Source of the DNA: Spirabiliibacterium falconis
GTDB lineage: Bacteria; Pseudomonadota; Gammaproteobacteria; Enterobacterales; Pasteurellaceae
Length of the DNA stretch: 64,000 nt
Direction: 5' to 3'
Assembly: GCF_014885015.1 (NCBI RefSeq)
Contig: NZ_JABMIJ010000006.1
Span: 339,316 to 403,315, forward strand
Shown in pieces: positions 33,574 to 43,999 of the stretch. Positions within the stretch are counted from its first letter, which is position 1. Every line of letters begins with the position of its first letter. A program made the position numbers and the translations under genes. Under the pieces are notes generated by a model, which made no database searches, was not told the DNA's origin, and saw nothing but the letters and a program-made list of their open reading frames with translations.

Positions 33574-35723
33574 TACTGTTCTCCTACTTCGGGTTGGGAT
33601 AAGGCCTTTTCTTGCAACCACGCACAAGGGGTAAAACGCTCGCCAAGCGTTTCACGCAACAACGTCAGCTCTGCCACAATGGTATCTGCCCCTACAGTGT
33701 CAATATAGGCATAAATACCGCCTCGAAATTCAGGAAAGAAAAAACCAAGCACCGACGCCACGTTACCTTCTTCTAAACTGGCAATCACGCTTTCTTGGGC
33801 ACAATATGCCGCTTCATTAATCATCATTAAAATACAACGCCGTACAATAGCTTCACTTTCTAAATTGTTTTCAATAATCAGATCCAACACTTGATAAATA
33901 CTTTTATCAACTTGCGTGCGATCGCCTGTTCGGGAGTGATACAGATAGAAACCACGACGATTTTTACGTCCTTTGCGTTCATTTCGTAATAAGTCATCTA
34001 TTTTAGGCGGCAAAGCAAAGCGTGTGCCAAAGCTACGTTCAAGCTGTGGCAAGGCCTTAACAAAAATATCTAGCCCCATTTCATCAAGCATCGCAAAAGG
34101 GCCAACTTTAAAGCCAAATTCTTGTAACGCTTTTTCAATGGTGGGAATATCTTCACCGTCCAACAACACATAATACGCCTCTAGTAAAAATGCACTTAAA
34201 ATGCGTGTGATGAAAAACCCTGTGCTATCTTTAACTAAAAGCGGAGCTTGCCCCTGCTGTATGACCAGTCCAACAGCCTTCGCAATCGTTTGAGGAGCAC
34301 ACTTGGCATGCGGGATAATCTCCACCACACGACGCTGACTGACAGGCGTAAAGTAGTGAATACCAATAACATTTTCAGGGCGTACCGCACTTTGTGCAAT
34401 TTCTGTAATCGATAAGGTATTGGTGTTACTGGCAAACACGGTATCTGGCGCATAATATGCTTCGCTTTCAGCAATGAGTTGTTGTTTAAGTTGCAGATCT
34501 TCATACACGGCCTCAATAACAATATCCGCTTGTGGTTTGCCAACAAAACGGTCACCGCCGCTGATAAGATACATTTTTTGGAGCAATTTTCCATACGGTA
34601 AAAAGCCTTGCTCCACCTCTTTTTGCAGTAATAAATAACTCAAGCGTAACGCTTTTTGTACGCCGTGAGGATTAATATCTCTAATTCTCACTGGCAAATG
34701 GGCACGTGCTGCCGTAATGTAGGCAATGCCCGCCCCCATGAATCCGCTACCCAATACTGCAACCTTATTGAGAGCAACATTGTGCTGCAAATCAAGATAC
34801 TGATGACGCATACGCCGATGCGTTCGCTCAATTTGACGTAACATTTTCGAGCTGTTGTCTAAAAAAAGACGTGCAAACTGTGCACTAACCGCATGTTGAT
34901 GGTGTTCTTGTTGCTGGCGAAATAAGGCAAGCAGTGCATTAATAGCAGGATAATTTTCAAATGCCCATGTTTTGCACTGCTGTTCCGCTTGATTCAAAAT
35001 ACGCTGACGCATTAATCCTATGCGTTCTATTTTTCGCCATAACTGAAACCGCACTTTGGCCGTTTGTTGTGGATATTGCAGATAGTAGCACGCTGTGGCG
35101 GTTAAAATGGCAGGATTGACGACTTCATCGACCAAGCCAATCTCAAGTGCACGCTCTGCACTACACTTTTCACCATTGAGAAGTAAATACAACGCTCGAG
35201 CTAATCCTATTTGCTGAGGCAAACGCAAACAACCGCCAGCAAATGGCAAAATCCCCGACCGCACTTGTGGCATAGCTAAAAATATCGGTTGTGTGCTGCC
35301 AACAATGCGGTAATCACAGGCAAGTGCTAATTCAAGCCCAAGCCCGAAGCAGTTCCCCTCAATCACGCAGACCGTTGGAATACTCAAGTTGGCGATCTTG
35401 TCCATTAATTGCTGACAGTGATTCGCAAAATTAATCAAATCATGTTCGCCGCAATTCTCTAATTCAGAAAGCGGAAAACCTTGCACAAAATGGTGCTGTT
35501 TGCCTGATTGAAATAAAACCCCCTTCGCTTGCCAGTGGAGAATATGATCCAATGCCGCATCCAGCTGTTGTATCAATTTCTGCCCCAACCAATTGACGGG
35601 TTTTTCAAGCACATTGAACGTGATCACCGCGATGTCATCTGGTCGGAAACTCAGTTTAAATAACTGACTGTCACGTTGTTGTTCGAATGCGTCAACCGCA
35701 CTTTGTATTTGTGAGTGCTCCAT
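33573..35723 (-). CDS. FadJ-like multifunctional enoyl-CoA hydratase/3-hydroxyacyl-CoA dehydrogenase
   Basis: 716 residues aligning from end to end with E. coli FadJ (714). The N-terminal crotonase domain (about 1-290) keeps one catalytic glutamate, E131 in GLGLELALA. The second glutamate position is Gln (Q153 in MPQVRSG, where FadJ has LPEVQLG), and the oxyanion-hole AGADI segment is replaced by QGFPL. The NAD-binding dehydrogenase domain (about 318-600) looks intact: GSGFMGAG, the catalytic H456 in GIHYFTP and E468 in VEIIPH. This suggests a working dehydrogenase but a weakened or changed hydratase. It starts 2 bases after the thiolase-like gene. Confidence 0.85.
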   Translation of the reverse strand: MEHSQIQSAVDAFEQQRDSQLFKLSFRPDDIAVITFNVLEKPVNWLGQKLIQQLDAALDHILHWQAKGVLFQSGKQHHFVQGFPLSELENCGEHDLINFANHCQQLMDKIANLSIPTVCVIEGNCFGLGLELALACDYRIVGSTQPIFLAMPQVRSGILPFAGGCLRLPQQIGLARALYLLLNGEKCSAERALEIGLVDEVVNPAILTATACYYLQYPQQTAKVRFQLWRKIERIGLMRQRILNQAEQQCKTWAFENYPAINALLALFRQQQEHHQHAVSAQFARLFLDNSSKMLRQIERTHRRMRHQYLDLQHNVALNKVAVLGSGFMGAGIAYITAARAHLPVRIRDINPHGVQKALRLSYLLLQKEVEQGFLPYGKLLQKMYLISGGDRFVGKPQADIVIEAVYEDLQLKQQLIAESEAYYAPDTVFASNTNTLSITEIAQSAVRPENVIGIHYFTPVSQRRVVEIIPHAKCAPQTIAKAVGLVIQQGQAPLLVKDSTGFFITRILSAFLLEAYYVLLDGEDIPTIEKALQEFGFKVGPFAMLDEMGLDIFVKALPQLERSFGTRFALPPKIDDLLRNERKGRKNRRGFYLYHSRTGDRTQVDKSIYQVLDLIIENNLESEAIVRRCILMMINEAAYCAQESVIASLEEGNVASVLGFFFPEFRGGIYAYIDTVGADTIVAELTLLRETLGERFTPCAWLQEKALSQPEVGEQ

Positions 35724-35725
35724 AC

Positions 35726-37033
35726 TTACTCTCTCTCCAACACCATTGCTGCGCCTAAGCCACCCAATCCACTTGAAGCGACAAGTGCGGTTTCAAGATC
35801 ATGGCGTTGCATATGATACAGTGCTTGAATGAGGGTTCTCATGCTGGTAATTGCACGTGGTGACCCAAAGGCTAACGAGCCTCCCAGCGGGTTAAGTTTA
35901 GTCGTATCAACTGCACCAAGAGGCTCATCACGCTGAAGGTGTTTTTGTGCAAATTGAGGGGATTCAAATAAGTGGAGATTTGCCAGCACTTGTGCCGCCG
36001 ATGACTCGTGCATTTCAATTAAATCAATATCTGCCAGTGTCATGTTCGCCCACTCTAGTGCTTTCGCACTTGCGTAGGTCGCCCCTAGTAACATATTCTG
36101 CCATACATCATTGCCGGTTATCGCAAAGCTACGAATATACCCCAACGGCACTAACGCATATTGCTCCACCATTTCTTCACGCATCAGTAATACTGCCGCA
36201 GCCCCATCAGCTGGCTCAGACACACTCCATGGCGTAACACGATGATGATCACTGCCATGAATAGGCTTAAATGTGCTGTAATACTCAGGGCTAATATGTT
36301 CGCTGATCATATTATCACGCCGCACATAATGGGTATATGGTGTTGGATAAGCTAACATAACCTCGTCATCAAACCATCCTTGTTGCCATGCCAACTCTGC
36401 TTTTTGATGCGATTGTGCCGTATAAGCATCTAATGTTTCACGCGAAAGTGCAAAATTCTGTGCCATTTGCTCAGAAATATCGCCGAGGGAAAAATGCGTA
36501 AGCGGATCGCGCAAATTAATCTGTTGCAGCTTAAAATCATGCCACGATAAGCGTTTTAAGACTTGCCATTTCTGCGAAAAGCTAGGCGCTCTAAGCGTAT
36601 CACCCAACAGTCTGGTCACGCTGGGTTTTAAGCTAATCGCAGCATTGGAAATGGAATCAGCCCCGCCTGCAATGCCACAAGAAATGGAGCCACTAATGAT
36701 CCCGTTACATACATTCGCAACAGCTTGTAATCCTGTCGTACACGAGCTGGTTAAGGTATAAGCCTCAACTTGTGGCATACTCAAGGTGATCGCAATTTCA
36801 CGCGCAAGGTTTGGTACATCAGGCTGCTGAATGACTTGCCCAAAAATAAATTTATCAATTTTTTCACGCTCAATCGGTAATCGATTTAATAATTCATTGG
36901 TCACCATAACCCCCAAATCAAGGGCAAAACAGTGTTTAAAACCTGTATTACGGCGCAAAAACGGCGTTCGCAAGCCACTTACCACTGCGATACGCTCGCC
37001 TCTTACATTGACCAATCGTTGCGAAATGGACAT
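35726..37033 (-). CDS. FadI-like thiolase with altered active site
   Basis: 435-residue protein matching E. coli FadI (436) over its whole length, starting ISQRLVNVRGERIAVVSGLR. The acyl-accepting cysteine is kept (C98 in TSSCTTG). Two further catalytic positions of the thiolase family are lost: the GHP histidine is serine (S391 in AFGSPRA) and the C-terminal cysteine is serine (S421 in SSGLGGLG). HESSAA also differs from the usual HEAFAA. It could be a non-classical acyltransferase or condensing enzyme, or a decaying gene; the frame is intact. The start at 37033 follows AAGGA. It heads a thirteen-gene minus-strand block. Confidence 0.85.
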   Translation of the reverse strand: MSISQRLVNVRGERIAVVSGLRTPFLRRNTGFKHCFALDLGVMVTNELLNRLPIEREKIDKFIFGQVIQQPDVPNLAREIAITLSMPQVEAYTLTSSCTTGLQAVANVCNGIISGSISCGIAGGADSISNAAISLKPSVTRLLGDTLRAPSFSQKWQVLKRLSWHDFKLQQINLRDPLTHFSLGDISEQMAQNFALSRETLDAYTAQSHQKAELAWQQGWFDDEVMLAYPTPYTHYVRRDNMISEHISPEYYSTFKPIHGSDHHRVTPWSVSEPADGAAAVLLMREEMVEQYALVPLGYIRSFAITGNDVWQNMLLGATYASAKALEWANMTLADIDLIEMHESSAAQVLANLHLFESPQFAQKHLQRDEPLGAVDTTKLNPLGGSLAFGSPRAITSMRTLIQALYHMQRHDLETALVASSGLGGLGAAMVLERE

Positions 37034-37178
37034 ATCAATCCTTAATCTTTTACTGCAATGCTTATAAAGTGTAAGCATAACAAAACATTGTATATAATGG
37101 CTAACAATTTTGATGCGTGGCTTTTATAAGCACGCTGAACTTGTTACAATCAGACTTTATCGAAAATTCAAACATATT

Positions 37179-37658
37179 ATGGTTAAAAAGAAAATACATC
37201 CAACATCCAACACGATTGCCTTAAATAAACGTGCTCGCCATGATTATTTTATCGAAGATGAAATCGAGGCGGGTCTGTCTTTACAAGGCTGGGAAGTAAA
37301 ATCCCTGCGTGCGGGTAAAGCCAATATTGCCGATAGCTATGTCATTTTTAAAGACGGAGAGGCCTATCTCTTTGGTGCTCAAATCACGCCATTGAATGTC
37401 GCATCAAGCCATATTGTGGCAGATCCTACCCGTACGCGTAAGTTATTACTCAATAAACGCCAGCTTGATAGCCTGTATGGCAAAACCAGTCGTGATGGTT
37501 TCACTGTCGTCGCATTATCATTGTATTGGAAAGCTGCGTGGGCAAAAGTGAAAATTGGGCTCGCCAAAGGTAAAAAACAGCACGATAAGCGTGATAGCAT
37601 CAAAGATCGTGAATGGGCGCGAGACAAAGATCGGATTATGAAACACAGCACACGTTAA
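37179..37658 (+). CDS. smpB: SsrA (tmRNA)-binding protein
   Basis: Delivers tmRNA to stalled ribosomes for trans-translation. 159 residues (E. coli 160), with the conserved [18 protein letters not shown] opening, the [14 protein letters not shown] loop and the basic C-terminal tail ([20 protein letters not shown]). The ATG at 37179 is chosen by homology. No good Shine-Dalgarno sequence precedes it, and an in-frame extension of 23 residues is present but not family-like. It is divergent from the fad-like block and convergent with truB. The ssrA RNA gene itself is not in the window. Confidence 0.97.
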   Translation: MVKKKIHPTSNTIALNKRARHDYFIEDEIEAGLSLQGWEVKSLRAGKANIADSYVIFKDGEAYLFGAQITPLNVASSHIVADPTRTRKLLLNKRQLDSLYGKTSRDGFTVVALSLYWKAAWAKVKIGLAKGKKQHDKRDSIKDREWARDKDRIMKHSTR

Positions 37659-37662
37659 AACA

Positions 37663-37688
37663 TAAAAGTGCGGTCAACCGCACTTTTA
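37663..37688. terminator. Shared inverted uptake-signal terminator, smpB/truB
   Basis: TAAAAGTGCGGT (37663-37674) pairs with ACCGCACTTTTA (37677-37688). The truB stop codon (37686-37688) lies inside the hairpin; tails are T-rich on both strands. Confidence 0.85.
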
Positions 37689-38600
37689 TTTTATTGTCAC
37701 CAAGCGTTGAGGGTGTAGCACTTGGTGTGCGTCAAATCGCCCCACACCTAAAAACTGCTGTTGTGGAGAAAACAGGCGGACTTGTTGTTCGTCCATATCA
37801 AGTGCTAATTTTAAACGCTGCCCTTGGCATATTCTTTGTGTGTGGATGTCATCCAAAACTAATGCCGGCAACGTGCTAACTGCACTATCAGTGGATAATA
37901 AAAGATCATCAAGTGCATTCACATCCTGCTCAGCATAGTGTTGTAGCTGTGTAAGTGTAAACATTTTATCTTGAGGATAATTCGCCACACTAGTACGCCG
38001 TAGCATCGTCACATGCGCACCACAACCTAGCATTTCGCCGAGATCATCCACTAATGTACGAATATATGTGCCTTTTGAGCAGTGTACGTTAAGCGTTAAA
38101 AATGGTGCACAGCATGAAATCAGTTCGAGAGAAAACACCGTAATTGGGCGTGCTTCCCGTTCAATTGTGATACCAGCACGTGCGTATTCATATAGCGGTT
38201 TACCGTTGTGCTTCAAGGCTGAAAACATGGTCGGCACTTGCAGAATATCGCCACAAAATTGCGGTAATGCTTGCTCAATCTCACGTAAACCGCACTTCAC
38301 CTCCCGCTGGCTTATAATCTGCCCATCAGCATCCGATGTATCTGTACGTTCCCCCAATTTAGCCGTTACAAGATAGGTTTTATCTGCATCCAGTAAAAAC
38401 TGGCTAAATTTAGTTGCCTCTCCTAAACAGATCGGCAACATGCCTGTGGCAAGCGGATCAAGCGCCCCTGTATGCCCTGCTTTATTTGCTTGAAATAGGC
38501 GTTTAACTTTTTGCAAAACATCATTAGAGCTCATGCCTTGGGGCTTATCCAGCAGCACTACGCCATCAATATCACGCCCTCGCTTTTTTGGTCTTGCCAC
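37686..38600 (-). CDS. truB: tRNA pseudouridine-55 synthase
   Basis: Makes pseudouridine 55 in the T-loop of tRNAs. With the GTG start at 38600 the 304-residue protein begins [13 protein letters not shown] like other TruB proteins and places the catalytic aspartate at D48 in [13 protein letters not shown] longer frame to a TTG at 38645 would overlap rbfA by 44 bases and is rejected. The GTG lies one base after the rbfA stop, so translation is probably coupled. It is the last gene of the rimP-nusA-infB-rbfA-truB operon. Confidence 0.95.
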   Translation of the reverse strand: MARPKKRGRDIDGVVLLDKPQGMSSNDVLQKVKRLFQANKAGHTGALDPLATGMLPICLGEATKFSQFLLDADKTYLVTAKLGERTDTSDADGQIISQREVKCGLREIEQALPQFCGDILQVPTMFSALKHNGKPLYEYARAGITIEREARPITVFSLELISCCAPFLTLNVHCSKGTYIRTLVDDLGEMLGCGAHVTMLRRTSVANYPQDKMFTLTQLQHYAEQDVNALDDLLLSTDSAVSTLPALVLDDIHTQRICQGQRLKLALDMDEQQVRLFSPQQQFLGVGRFDAHQVLHPQRLVTIK

Positions 38601-38601
38601 G

Positions 38602-38988
38602 TTATTCGTCGTCTTTTTTGTGTTTCGCGTTATCGTCGTTGACAACTTGCGTCACTAAGTTTGACATACGCATGCCCTCAACCAATGAGTTGTCATATTC
38701 AAAGCGCAACTCAGGCACAACACGCAAACGCATCGCTTTGCCGAGCAAAGTGCGGATATAACCTGAGGCTTCATGCAGCCCTTGCATACCTTTTTGCACC
38801 GCACTTTCATCTTGGTCAAACAAAAACGTGACAAAAATTTTCGCATGCTCCAAGTCACGAGATAATTCCACATCAGAAACCGTGACCATGCCAATACGAG
38901 GATCTTTTACTTCACGCTGTAAAATGACGGCAATTTCTTTTTTGATTTCTTGAGCGACCCGCTGAGCGCGGGAAAATTCTCTTGCCAT
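38602..38988 (-). CDS. rbfA: 30S ribosome-binding factor A
   Basis: Cold-shock-related factor for late 30S maturation, acting on the 16S rRNA 5' helix. 128 residues with the conserved [18 protein letters not shown] opening, [19 protein letters not shown] in the middle and the [10 protein letters not shown] region of the KH-like fold. AGGAG precedes the ATG. It lies between infB and truB in the classical order; a paired uptake-signal hairpin with a 14-nt loop occupies the infB-rbfA gap. Confidence 0.97.
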   Translation of the reverse strand: MAREFSRAQRVAQEIKKEIAVILQREVKDPRIGMVTVSDVELSRDLEHAKIFVTFLFDQDESAVQKGMQGLHEASGYIRTLLGKAMRLRVVPELRFEYDNSLVEGMRMSNLVTQVVNDDNAKHKKDDE

Positions 38989-39003
38989 ATAAACTCCTAT
39001 ACA

Positions 39004-39037
39004 ACCGCACTTTCTCCATCGTAAGATAAAGTGCGGT
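39004..39037. terminator. Inverted uptake-signal hairpin between infB and rbfA
   Basis: ACCGCACTTT (39004-39013 region) and AAAGTGCGGT (39028-39037) with about a 14-nt loop. Lacking a long U-tract on the minus strand and lying inside an operon, it is more likely a weak or partial terminator. Confidence 0.5.
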
Positions 39038-39045
39038 CTCTTTCA

Positions 39046-41694
39046 TTAAATGCTACGTTTTACTTCAACGGTTTCAAAGACTTCAATTTGATCGCCTACA
39101 CGAACATCGTTGTAGTTTTTCACACCAATACCGCATTCCATACCATTGCGAACTTCGTTAACATCGTCTTTAAAGCGACGCAATGATTCCAGTTCGCCTT
39201 CGTAAATCACAACATTATCACGCAACACGCGAATTGGGTTATTACGTTTTACCACACCCTCAGTGACCATACAGCCTGCAATTGCACCAATTTTCGGCGA
39301 TTTAAACACATCACGCACTTCTGCAAGCCCGATGATTTCTTGCTTAAATTCAGGCGATAATAAGCCACTCATTGCCGCTTTCACTTCATTGATCAAATCA
39401 TAGATAACAGAATAGTAACGCAGATCAATATTTTCCGCTTCAACTACGCGACGTGCAGACGCATCCGCACGCACATTAAAGCCAACTAAAATGGCATTAG
39501 ACGCAGCGGCTAATGTGGCATCAGTTTCAGAGATTCCGCCCACACCCGAGCCGACGATTTTCACTTTCACTTCAGCCGTTGATAGTTCAATCAAGGCTTG
39601 GCAAATAGCTTCAACAGAACCTTGAACATCGGCTTTGACGACAATATTCACTTCTGCCACATCACCTTCGGTCATGTTGGTGAACATATTTTCTAATTTC
39701 GCTTTTTGTTGACGTGCCAATTTCACTTCACGGAATTTACCTTGACGGTGTAATGCCACTTCACGTGCTTTTTTCTCATCACGTACCACTGTGGCTTCAT
39801 CACCTGCAGCGGGTACGCCCGATAAGCCTAAAATTTCAACTGGGATGGATGGTCCTGCAGAATCAATTTCTTTACCATTTTCATCACGCATTGCGCGTAC
39901 ACGACCGTATTCTAATCCACACAGTACAATGTCGCCCTTATGTAAAGTACCCGATTGAATTAAGACCGTAGCAACTGGACCACGTCCTTTATCAAGGTAA
40001 GATTCAATCACAACCCCGCTTGCCATGCCATCTTTCACAGCGGTTAATTCAAGCACTTCAGATTGTAATAAAATCGCATCCAGCAATTCATCAACGCCAG
40101 TACCTTTCTTAGCTGAAACATGAACAAATTGCGTATCACCACCCCAATCTTCAGAAATTACATCATATTGTGATAACTCATTTTTAACCCGATCAGGATC
40201 CGCTTCAGGCTTATCAATTTTATTGACAGCAACCACCAAGGGTACATTTGCTGCTTTGGCGTGTTGAATGGCCTCAATGGTTTGTGGCATAACGCCATCG
40301 TCTGCAGCCACAACGAGCACAACAATATCTGTTGCTTTTGCACCACGTGCGCGCATCGATGTAAAGGCGGCGTGCCCTGGTGTATCAAGGAACGTAATCA
40401 TACCGTTTTCGGTTTGTACATGATATGCACCGATATGCTGAGTAATCCCGCCAGCTTCGCCTGAGGCAACTCGCGATTTACGGATATAATCTAGCAATGA
40501 GGTTTTACCATGGTCAACATGTCCCATGATCGTAACAACTGGCGCACGAGTAACGGCTTGTGCATTGCTATCACGATCACTTAATAATGCCTCTTCAAGC
40601 TCATTTTCACGGCGTAGCACCACTTTGTGCCCCATTTCTTCAGCGACAAGTTGTGCTGTTTCTTGATCGATTACCTGATTAATGGTTGCCATCGCCCCCA
40701 TACCCATCATGGTTTTAATCACTTCCGTTGCTTTTACTGCCATTTTGTTAGCCAGCTCTGCAACGGTAATGGTTTCACCGATAACCACTTCACGGTTAAC
40801 AGGTGCGGCAGGCTTCGTAAAACTTTGCTGAATGGAGCTACCGCGTTTACCATTTTTACCGCCTTTGGTATTTTTTTGGTTACGGCGATTAGCTTCACGC
40901 TCTGATTTTGAGTTATTGTCATCATCACGTTTTTTCGCTTTATTCACTTTTTTGTTGCGACCGCGACCTTCTTTACGACGTGCTTCTTCATTTTCCGCTT
41001 CTTGTGCGTAACGAGAAGTCAGTTTTGCATCAGTAAAGTCTTCTGATTTAGGCTTATCGTCAGACTCTTCACTGTCTTTTGCCTGTTCAGCCATACGACG
41101 AGCCTCTTCAGCAGCTTGACGTGCTAAGGCTTCAGCTTTTTCTTGTGCTAACTGCTCGGCTTTACGGCGTAATTCAGCCTCTTCTGCTCGCAGTTTTTCT
41201 TTTTCACTATCGACTTTTTTCGTTTTGACCGCACTTTCCTTTTTCTCGGCTTGTTTTTGTGCTTCTCGTTTCGCTTTTTCTTCTGCCTCACGTTTGGCTT
41301 TCTCAGCAGCTTCTCGCTCAGCTTGTTCTTTTGCTTCACGTTCTGCTTGAGCTTGCGCTTCTAAACGAGCTTGCTCTTCTGCTTTCTTACGCTCAATATC
41401 CTCTTTCGACACAGGCGTAATGGTCCGCTTTTTACGCACTTCAACCTTGACTTCTTTACTTTTACCGCCTGTTCCTGTGATTTTTAGCGTGCTGCGTTCT
41501 TTACGTTGCAACGTAAGTTTTTTCGGTTTCACTTCAGCACTTGTACCACCGAGTGATTTCAATAACTTACGCTCATCCGTTGCATTAATTGAATCATCAG
41601 CCCCTTTTTCAATCCCCGCTTCTTTCAGCTGGGTTAATAATTTATCTAGTGGGGTATTTATTTCCATGGCTAGATCTTTTACTGTTTTACTCAT
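39046..41694 (-). CDS. infB: Translation initiation factor IF-2
   Basis: GTPase that brings initiator fMet-tRNA to the 30S subunit and promotes subunit joining. 882 residues: a small N-terminal IF2_N domain, a long Glu/Lys/Ala/Arg-rich helical stretch (about 100-290), then the G domain with G1 GHVDHGKT at 391-398, DTPGH (G3) and NKID (G4), and the beta-barrel and C-terminal tRNA-binding domains. A G-rich ribosome site precedes the ATG. Upstream is nusA, 11 bases away. It follows the classical metY-rimP-nusA-infB order. Confidence 0.98.
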   Translation of the reverse strand: MSKTVKDLAMEINTPLDKLLTQLKEAGIEKGADDSINATDERKLLKSLGGTSAEVKPKKLTLQRKERSTLKITGTGGKSKEVKVEVRKKRTITPVSKEDIERKKAEEQARLEAQAQAEREAKEQAEREAAEKAKREAEEKAKREAQKQAEKKESAVKTKKVDSEKEKLRAEEAELRRKAEQLAQEKAEALARQAAEEARRMAEQAKDSEESDDKPKSEDFTDAKLTSRYAQEAENEEARRKEGRGRNKKVNKAKKRDDDNNSKSEREANRRNQKNTKGGKNGKRGSSIQQSFTKPAAPVNREVVIGETITVAELANKMAVKATEVIKTMMGMGAMATINQVIDQETAQLVAEEMGHKVVLRRENELEEALLSDRDSNAQAVTRAPVVTIMGHVDHGKTSLLDYIRKSRVASGEAGGITQHIGAYHVQTENGMITFLDTPGHAAFTSMRARGAKATDIVVLVVAADDGVMPQTIEAIQHAKAANVPLVVAVNKIDKPEADPDRVKNELSQYDVISEDWGGDTQFVHVSAKKGTGVDELLDAILLQSEVLELTAVKDGMASGVVIESYLDKGRGPVATVLIQSGTLHKGDIVLCGLEYGRVRAMRDENGKEIDSAGPSIPVEILGLSGVPAAGDEATVVRDEKKAREVALHRQGKFREVKLARQQKAKLENMFTNMTEGDVAEVNIVVKADVQGSVEAICQALIELSTAEVKVKIVGSGVGGISETDATLAAASNAILVGFNVRADASARRVVEAENIDLRYYSVIYDLINEVKAAMSGLLSPEFKQEIIGLAEVRDVFKSPKIGAIAGCMVTEGVVKRNNPIRVLRDNVVIYEGELESLRRFKDDVNEVRNGMECGIGVKNYNDVRVGDQIEVFETVEVKRSI

Positions 41695-41705
41695 CTATTT
41701 TCCCC

Positions 41706-43199
41706 CTATTTTGATTCAGCATCGCTAAACCAGCAAATCTCACGTGCTGCCATAATTAGCTGTCCTGCTTTTTCTGCACTTAGCTCTTCGATATCCGCTA
41801 AATCATCCACACTCTGCTCAGCAAGCTCTTCAAGAGCTGTCACGCCTTTTTCGGCTAATTTAAAGGCGATATGACGATCCATTCCAGCTAAATTCAGTAG
41901 TTCTTCTTGGATATTGGCTTGTGATAAACGCTCTTCTTCTGCTAATGCAATTGTTGTAATCGCACTTTTCGCACGAGCACGTAGCTCATCAACTAAATCT
42001 TCATCGAAACCATCAATTTCTAGCATATCTTCTGTTGGCACATATGCGATTTGCTCAAGTGAGCTAAACCCTTCATCCACAAGAATTTCTGCAATATCTT
42101 CATCAACATCCAAATGTTCAATGAACAAATTCAATGCACGATCTGTCTCTTTCTGGTGTTTTTCATTTAATTCTTCGGTGGTCATCACATTTAATGTCCA
42201 GCCCGTTAACTGTGTTGCCAAGCGAACATTTTGCCCATTGCGACCAATAGCCTGTGCAAGGTTTGCCGCATCAACCGCAATATCCATTGCATGCTTGTCT
42301 TCATCAACGACAATTGAGCTTACATCCGCTGGTGCCATCGCATTGATAACAAACTGAGCTGGATTATCGTCCCATAACACGATGTCCACACGCTCGCCAC
42401 CTAATTCATTGGTAATCGCTTGCACACGTGCTCCACGCATGCCTACACACGCTCCAACAGGATCGATTCGGCGGTCATTACTTTTCACTGCGATTTTTGC
42501 GCGAGATCCTGGATCACGTGCAGCACCTCGAATTTCAATCAATTCTTCACCGATTTCAGGTACTTCAAGGCGGAACAATTCAATGATCATTTCAGGTTTA
42601 GAGCGGGTAACAAACAATTGTGCACCTTTGGCTTCAGGATTAATTTTGTACAGCACACCTTTTACACGATCACCTGGACGGAAATTTTCTCGTGGCAACA
42701 TATCATCACGCTGAATTACGGCTTCAGCTTGGTTGCCAAGATCAAGTTGAATCACATCACGATTTACTTTTTTTACGATCCCCGAGACAATTTCACCTTC
42801 TTGACTACGGAAATTTTCCACGACTTTATTGCGTTCCGCTTCGCGAATTTTGCTGCTAATGACTTGTCGTGCCGTTTGCATAGTAATGCGATCAAATGGG
42901 ATTGAATCGATCTCATCTTCAATAAATTCCCCTAACTGAATGTTCGGTTCTTCCACTTGTGCCGCTTCTAACGTGATTTCTTTGGTTGGAATAGTAACCT
43001 CTTCCACCACTAACCAACGACGAAATGTTTGGAAATCCCCTGTTTTACGATCGATTACCACACGTACATCAATGTCCATTTCATGCTTTTTCTTGGTTGA
43101 AATCGCCAATGCATTTTCTAACGCTTCAAAAATTTTCTCTCTTGGAAGTAAACGCTCATTTGATACAGCTTCTGCTGCTAATAAAATTTCTTTACTCAT
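41706..43199 (-). CDS. nusA: Transcription termination/antitermination factor NusA
   Basis: RNA polymerase-associated factor that stimulates pausing and hairpin-dependent termination and takes part in antitermination. 497 residues (E. coli 495): the N-terminal polymerase-binding domain, S1 domain ([20 protein letters not shown], about 140-160), two KH domains with GXXG loops (GMRGARV and GRNGQNV), and two C-terminal acidic repeats around [15 protein letters not shown] and [15 protein letters not shown]. It is 32 bases after rimP. Confidence 0.98.
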   Translation of the reverse strand: MSKEILLAAEAVSNERLLPREKIFEALENALAISTKKKHEMDIDVRVVIDRKTGDFQTFRRWLVVEEVTIPTKEITLEAAQVEEPNIQLGEFIEDEIDSIPFDRITMQTARQVISSKIREAERNKVVENFRSQEGEIVSGIVKKVNRDVIQLDLGNQAEAVIQRDDMLPRENFRPGDRVKGVLYKINPEAKGAQLFVTRSKPEMIIELFRLEVPEIGEELIEIRGAARDPGSRAKIAVKSNDRRIDPVGACVGMRGARVQAITNELGGERVDIVLWDDNPAQFVINAMAPADVSSIVVDEDKHAMDIAVDAANLAQAIGRNGQNVRLATQLTGWTLNVMTTEELNEKHQKETDRALNLFIEHLDVDEDIAEILVDEGFSSLEQIAYVPTEDMLEIDGFDEDLVDELRARAKSAITTIALAEEERLSQANIQEELLNLAGMDRHIAFKLAEKGVTALEELAEQSVDDLADIEELSAEKAGQLIMAAREICWFSDAESK

Positions 43200-43231
43200 A
43201 GTTGCCTCTCTACGCTGCCTCGCAGCGGGTA

Positions 43232-43693
43232 TTAATCATCAAAGTGGTAAACGATATGCCCTTTCTGGATATTGCCAAATGCAAAAGTTTGCACTTCACT
43301 ATCCGCATTTAGTGTCAGCATATCGCCAGTGACACTTTCAAGTTTGCCACGCCATTTTCTGCGATTTGCAACGGGCACACGCAGATGCACTACGATCTCT
43401 TGCCCGATAAAACGGCTATATTGCTCAAGGGTAAATAGGGGTCTATCCAATCCTGGAGATGATACTTCAAGATTGTATTTATCTGCGATTAAGTCTTCCA
43501 CATCCATAATCGCACTCACTTGACGACTCACATCAGCGCAATCATCTACGCTCACGCCGCCATCTTTATCAATATAAAGACGAACTGTCAAAAACCGCCC
43601 TGCTCGATGTAATTCCACACCCCAAAGCTCACAGCCATACGCGCTGACCGCACTTTGCACGGCATCAACAATTTTTTGTTCTAGTGTCGCCAA
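43232..43693 (-). CDS. rimP: Ribosome maturation factor RimP
   Basis: Small protein needed for 30S assembly. 153 residues (E. coli 150) with the conserved [19 protein letters not shown] and [15 protein letters not shown] segments. The start is a TTG at 43693: the following residues ATLEQK match the family N-terminus, and GGGGGA lies 6 bases upstream, so an unusual start codon is favoured. The 173-nt leader to the initiator tRNA contains three hairpins, two of them terminator-like. Confidence 0.96.
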   Translation of the reverse strand: MATLEQKIVDAVQSAVSAYGCELWGVELHRAGRFLTVRLYIDKDGGVSVDDCADVSRQVSAIMDVEDLIADKYNLEVSSPGLDRPLFTLEQYSRFIGQEIVVHLRVPVANRRKWRGKLESVTGDMLTLNADSEVQTFAFGNIQKGHIVYHFDD

Positions 43694-43718
43694 AAGATCC
43701 CCCAGTTAAAAAAGATAC

Positions 43719-43738
43719 AAAAAAAGGGCTAATAGCCC
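43719..43738 (-). terminator. Leader terminator 2 before rimP
   Basis: GGGCT-ATT-AGCCC hairpin (43738-43726 read on the minus strand) followed by seven U residues (43725-43719). It lies about 25 bases upstream of the rimP start. Confidence 0.8.
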
Positions 43739-43749
43739 ATAAATTTTTA

Positions 43750-43765
43750 GTTTGAATACTCAAAC
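43750..43765. other. Third hairpin in the rimP leader
   Basis: GTTTGA (43750-43755), loop ATAC, TCAAAC (43760-43765), a 6-bp inverted repeat between the two terminator hairpins. It could be a protein-binding or processing stem; no U-run follows it. Confidence 0.55.
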
Positions 43766-43781
43766 TCCAACATTATTCCAC

Positions 43782-43803
43782 AAAAAAACCCCTATTGGGG
43801 CTT
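43782..43803 (-). terminator. Leader terminator 1 after initiator tRNA
   Basis: CCCC (43800-43797 region on the minus strand), a 4-nt loop and GGGG (43792-43789), then seven U residues (43788-43782). It ends the initiator-tRNA transcript before rimP unless polymerase reads through. Confidence 0.82.
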
Positions 43804-43866
43804 TATGGGCTACACAATCTGCCTTAGGCAGATCGCCATATTCTTACCTGCTACATCACAGTAAAT

Positions 43867-43943
<77 letters not shown>

Positions 43944-43958
43944 TCCGAAACAGCGCAT

Positions 43959-43987
43959 ATTATACTAACTTTTATCGTCAATAGCAA
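43959..43987 (-). promoter_or_regulatory. Promoter of the initiator tRNA operon
   Basis: TTGCTA (43987-43982), 17-bp spacer, perfect TATAAT (43964-43959), then a GCGC discriminator, typical of stringently controlled stable-RNA promoters. The start would be near 43951. Confidence 0.75.
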
Positions 43988-43999
43988 GATTTGAGTTAA

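Noticed and set aside
37060..37076. GCTTA...TAAGC inverted repeat before the fadI-like gene as a FadR site
   Set aside because: It does not match the FadR consensus and is too short to call.
41914..42905. Long plus-strand open frames opposite nusA
   Set aside because: Serine/threonine-rich antisense shadows of a conserved gene, with no start signals.
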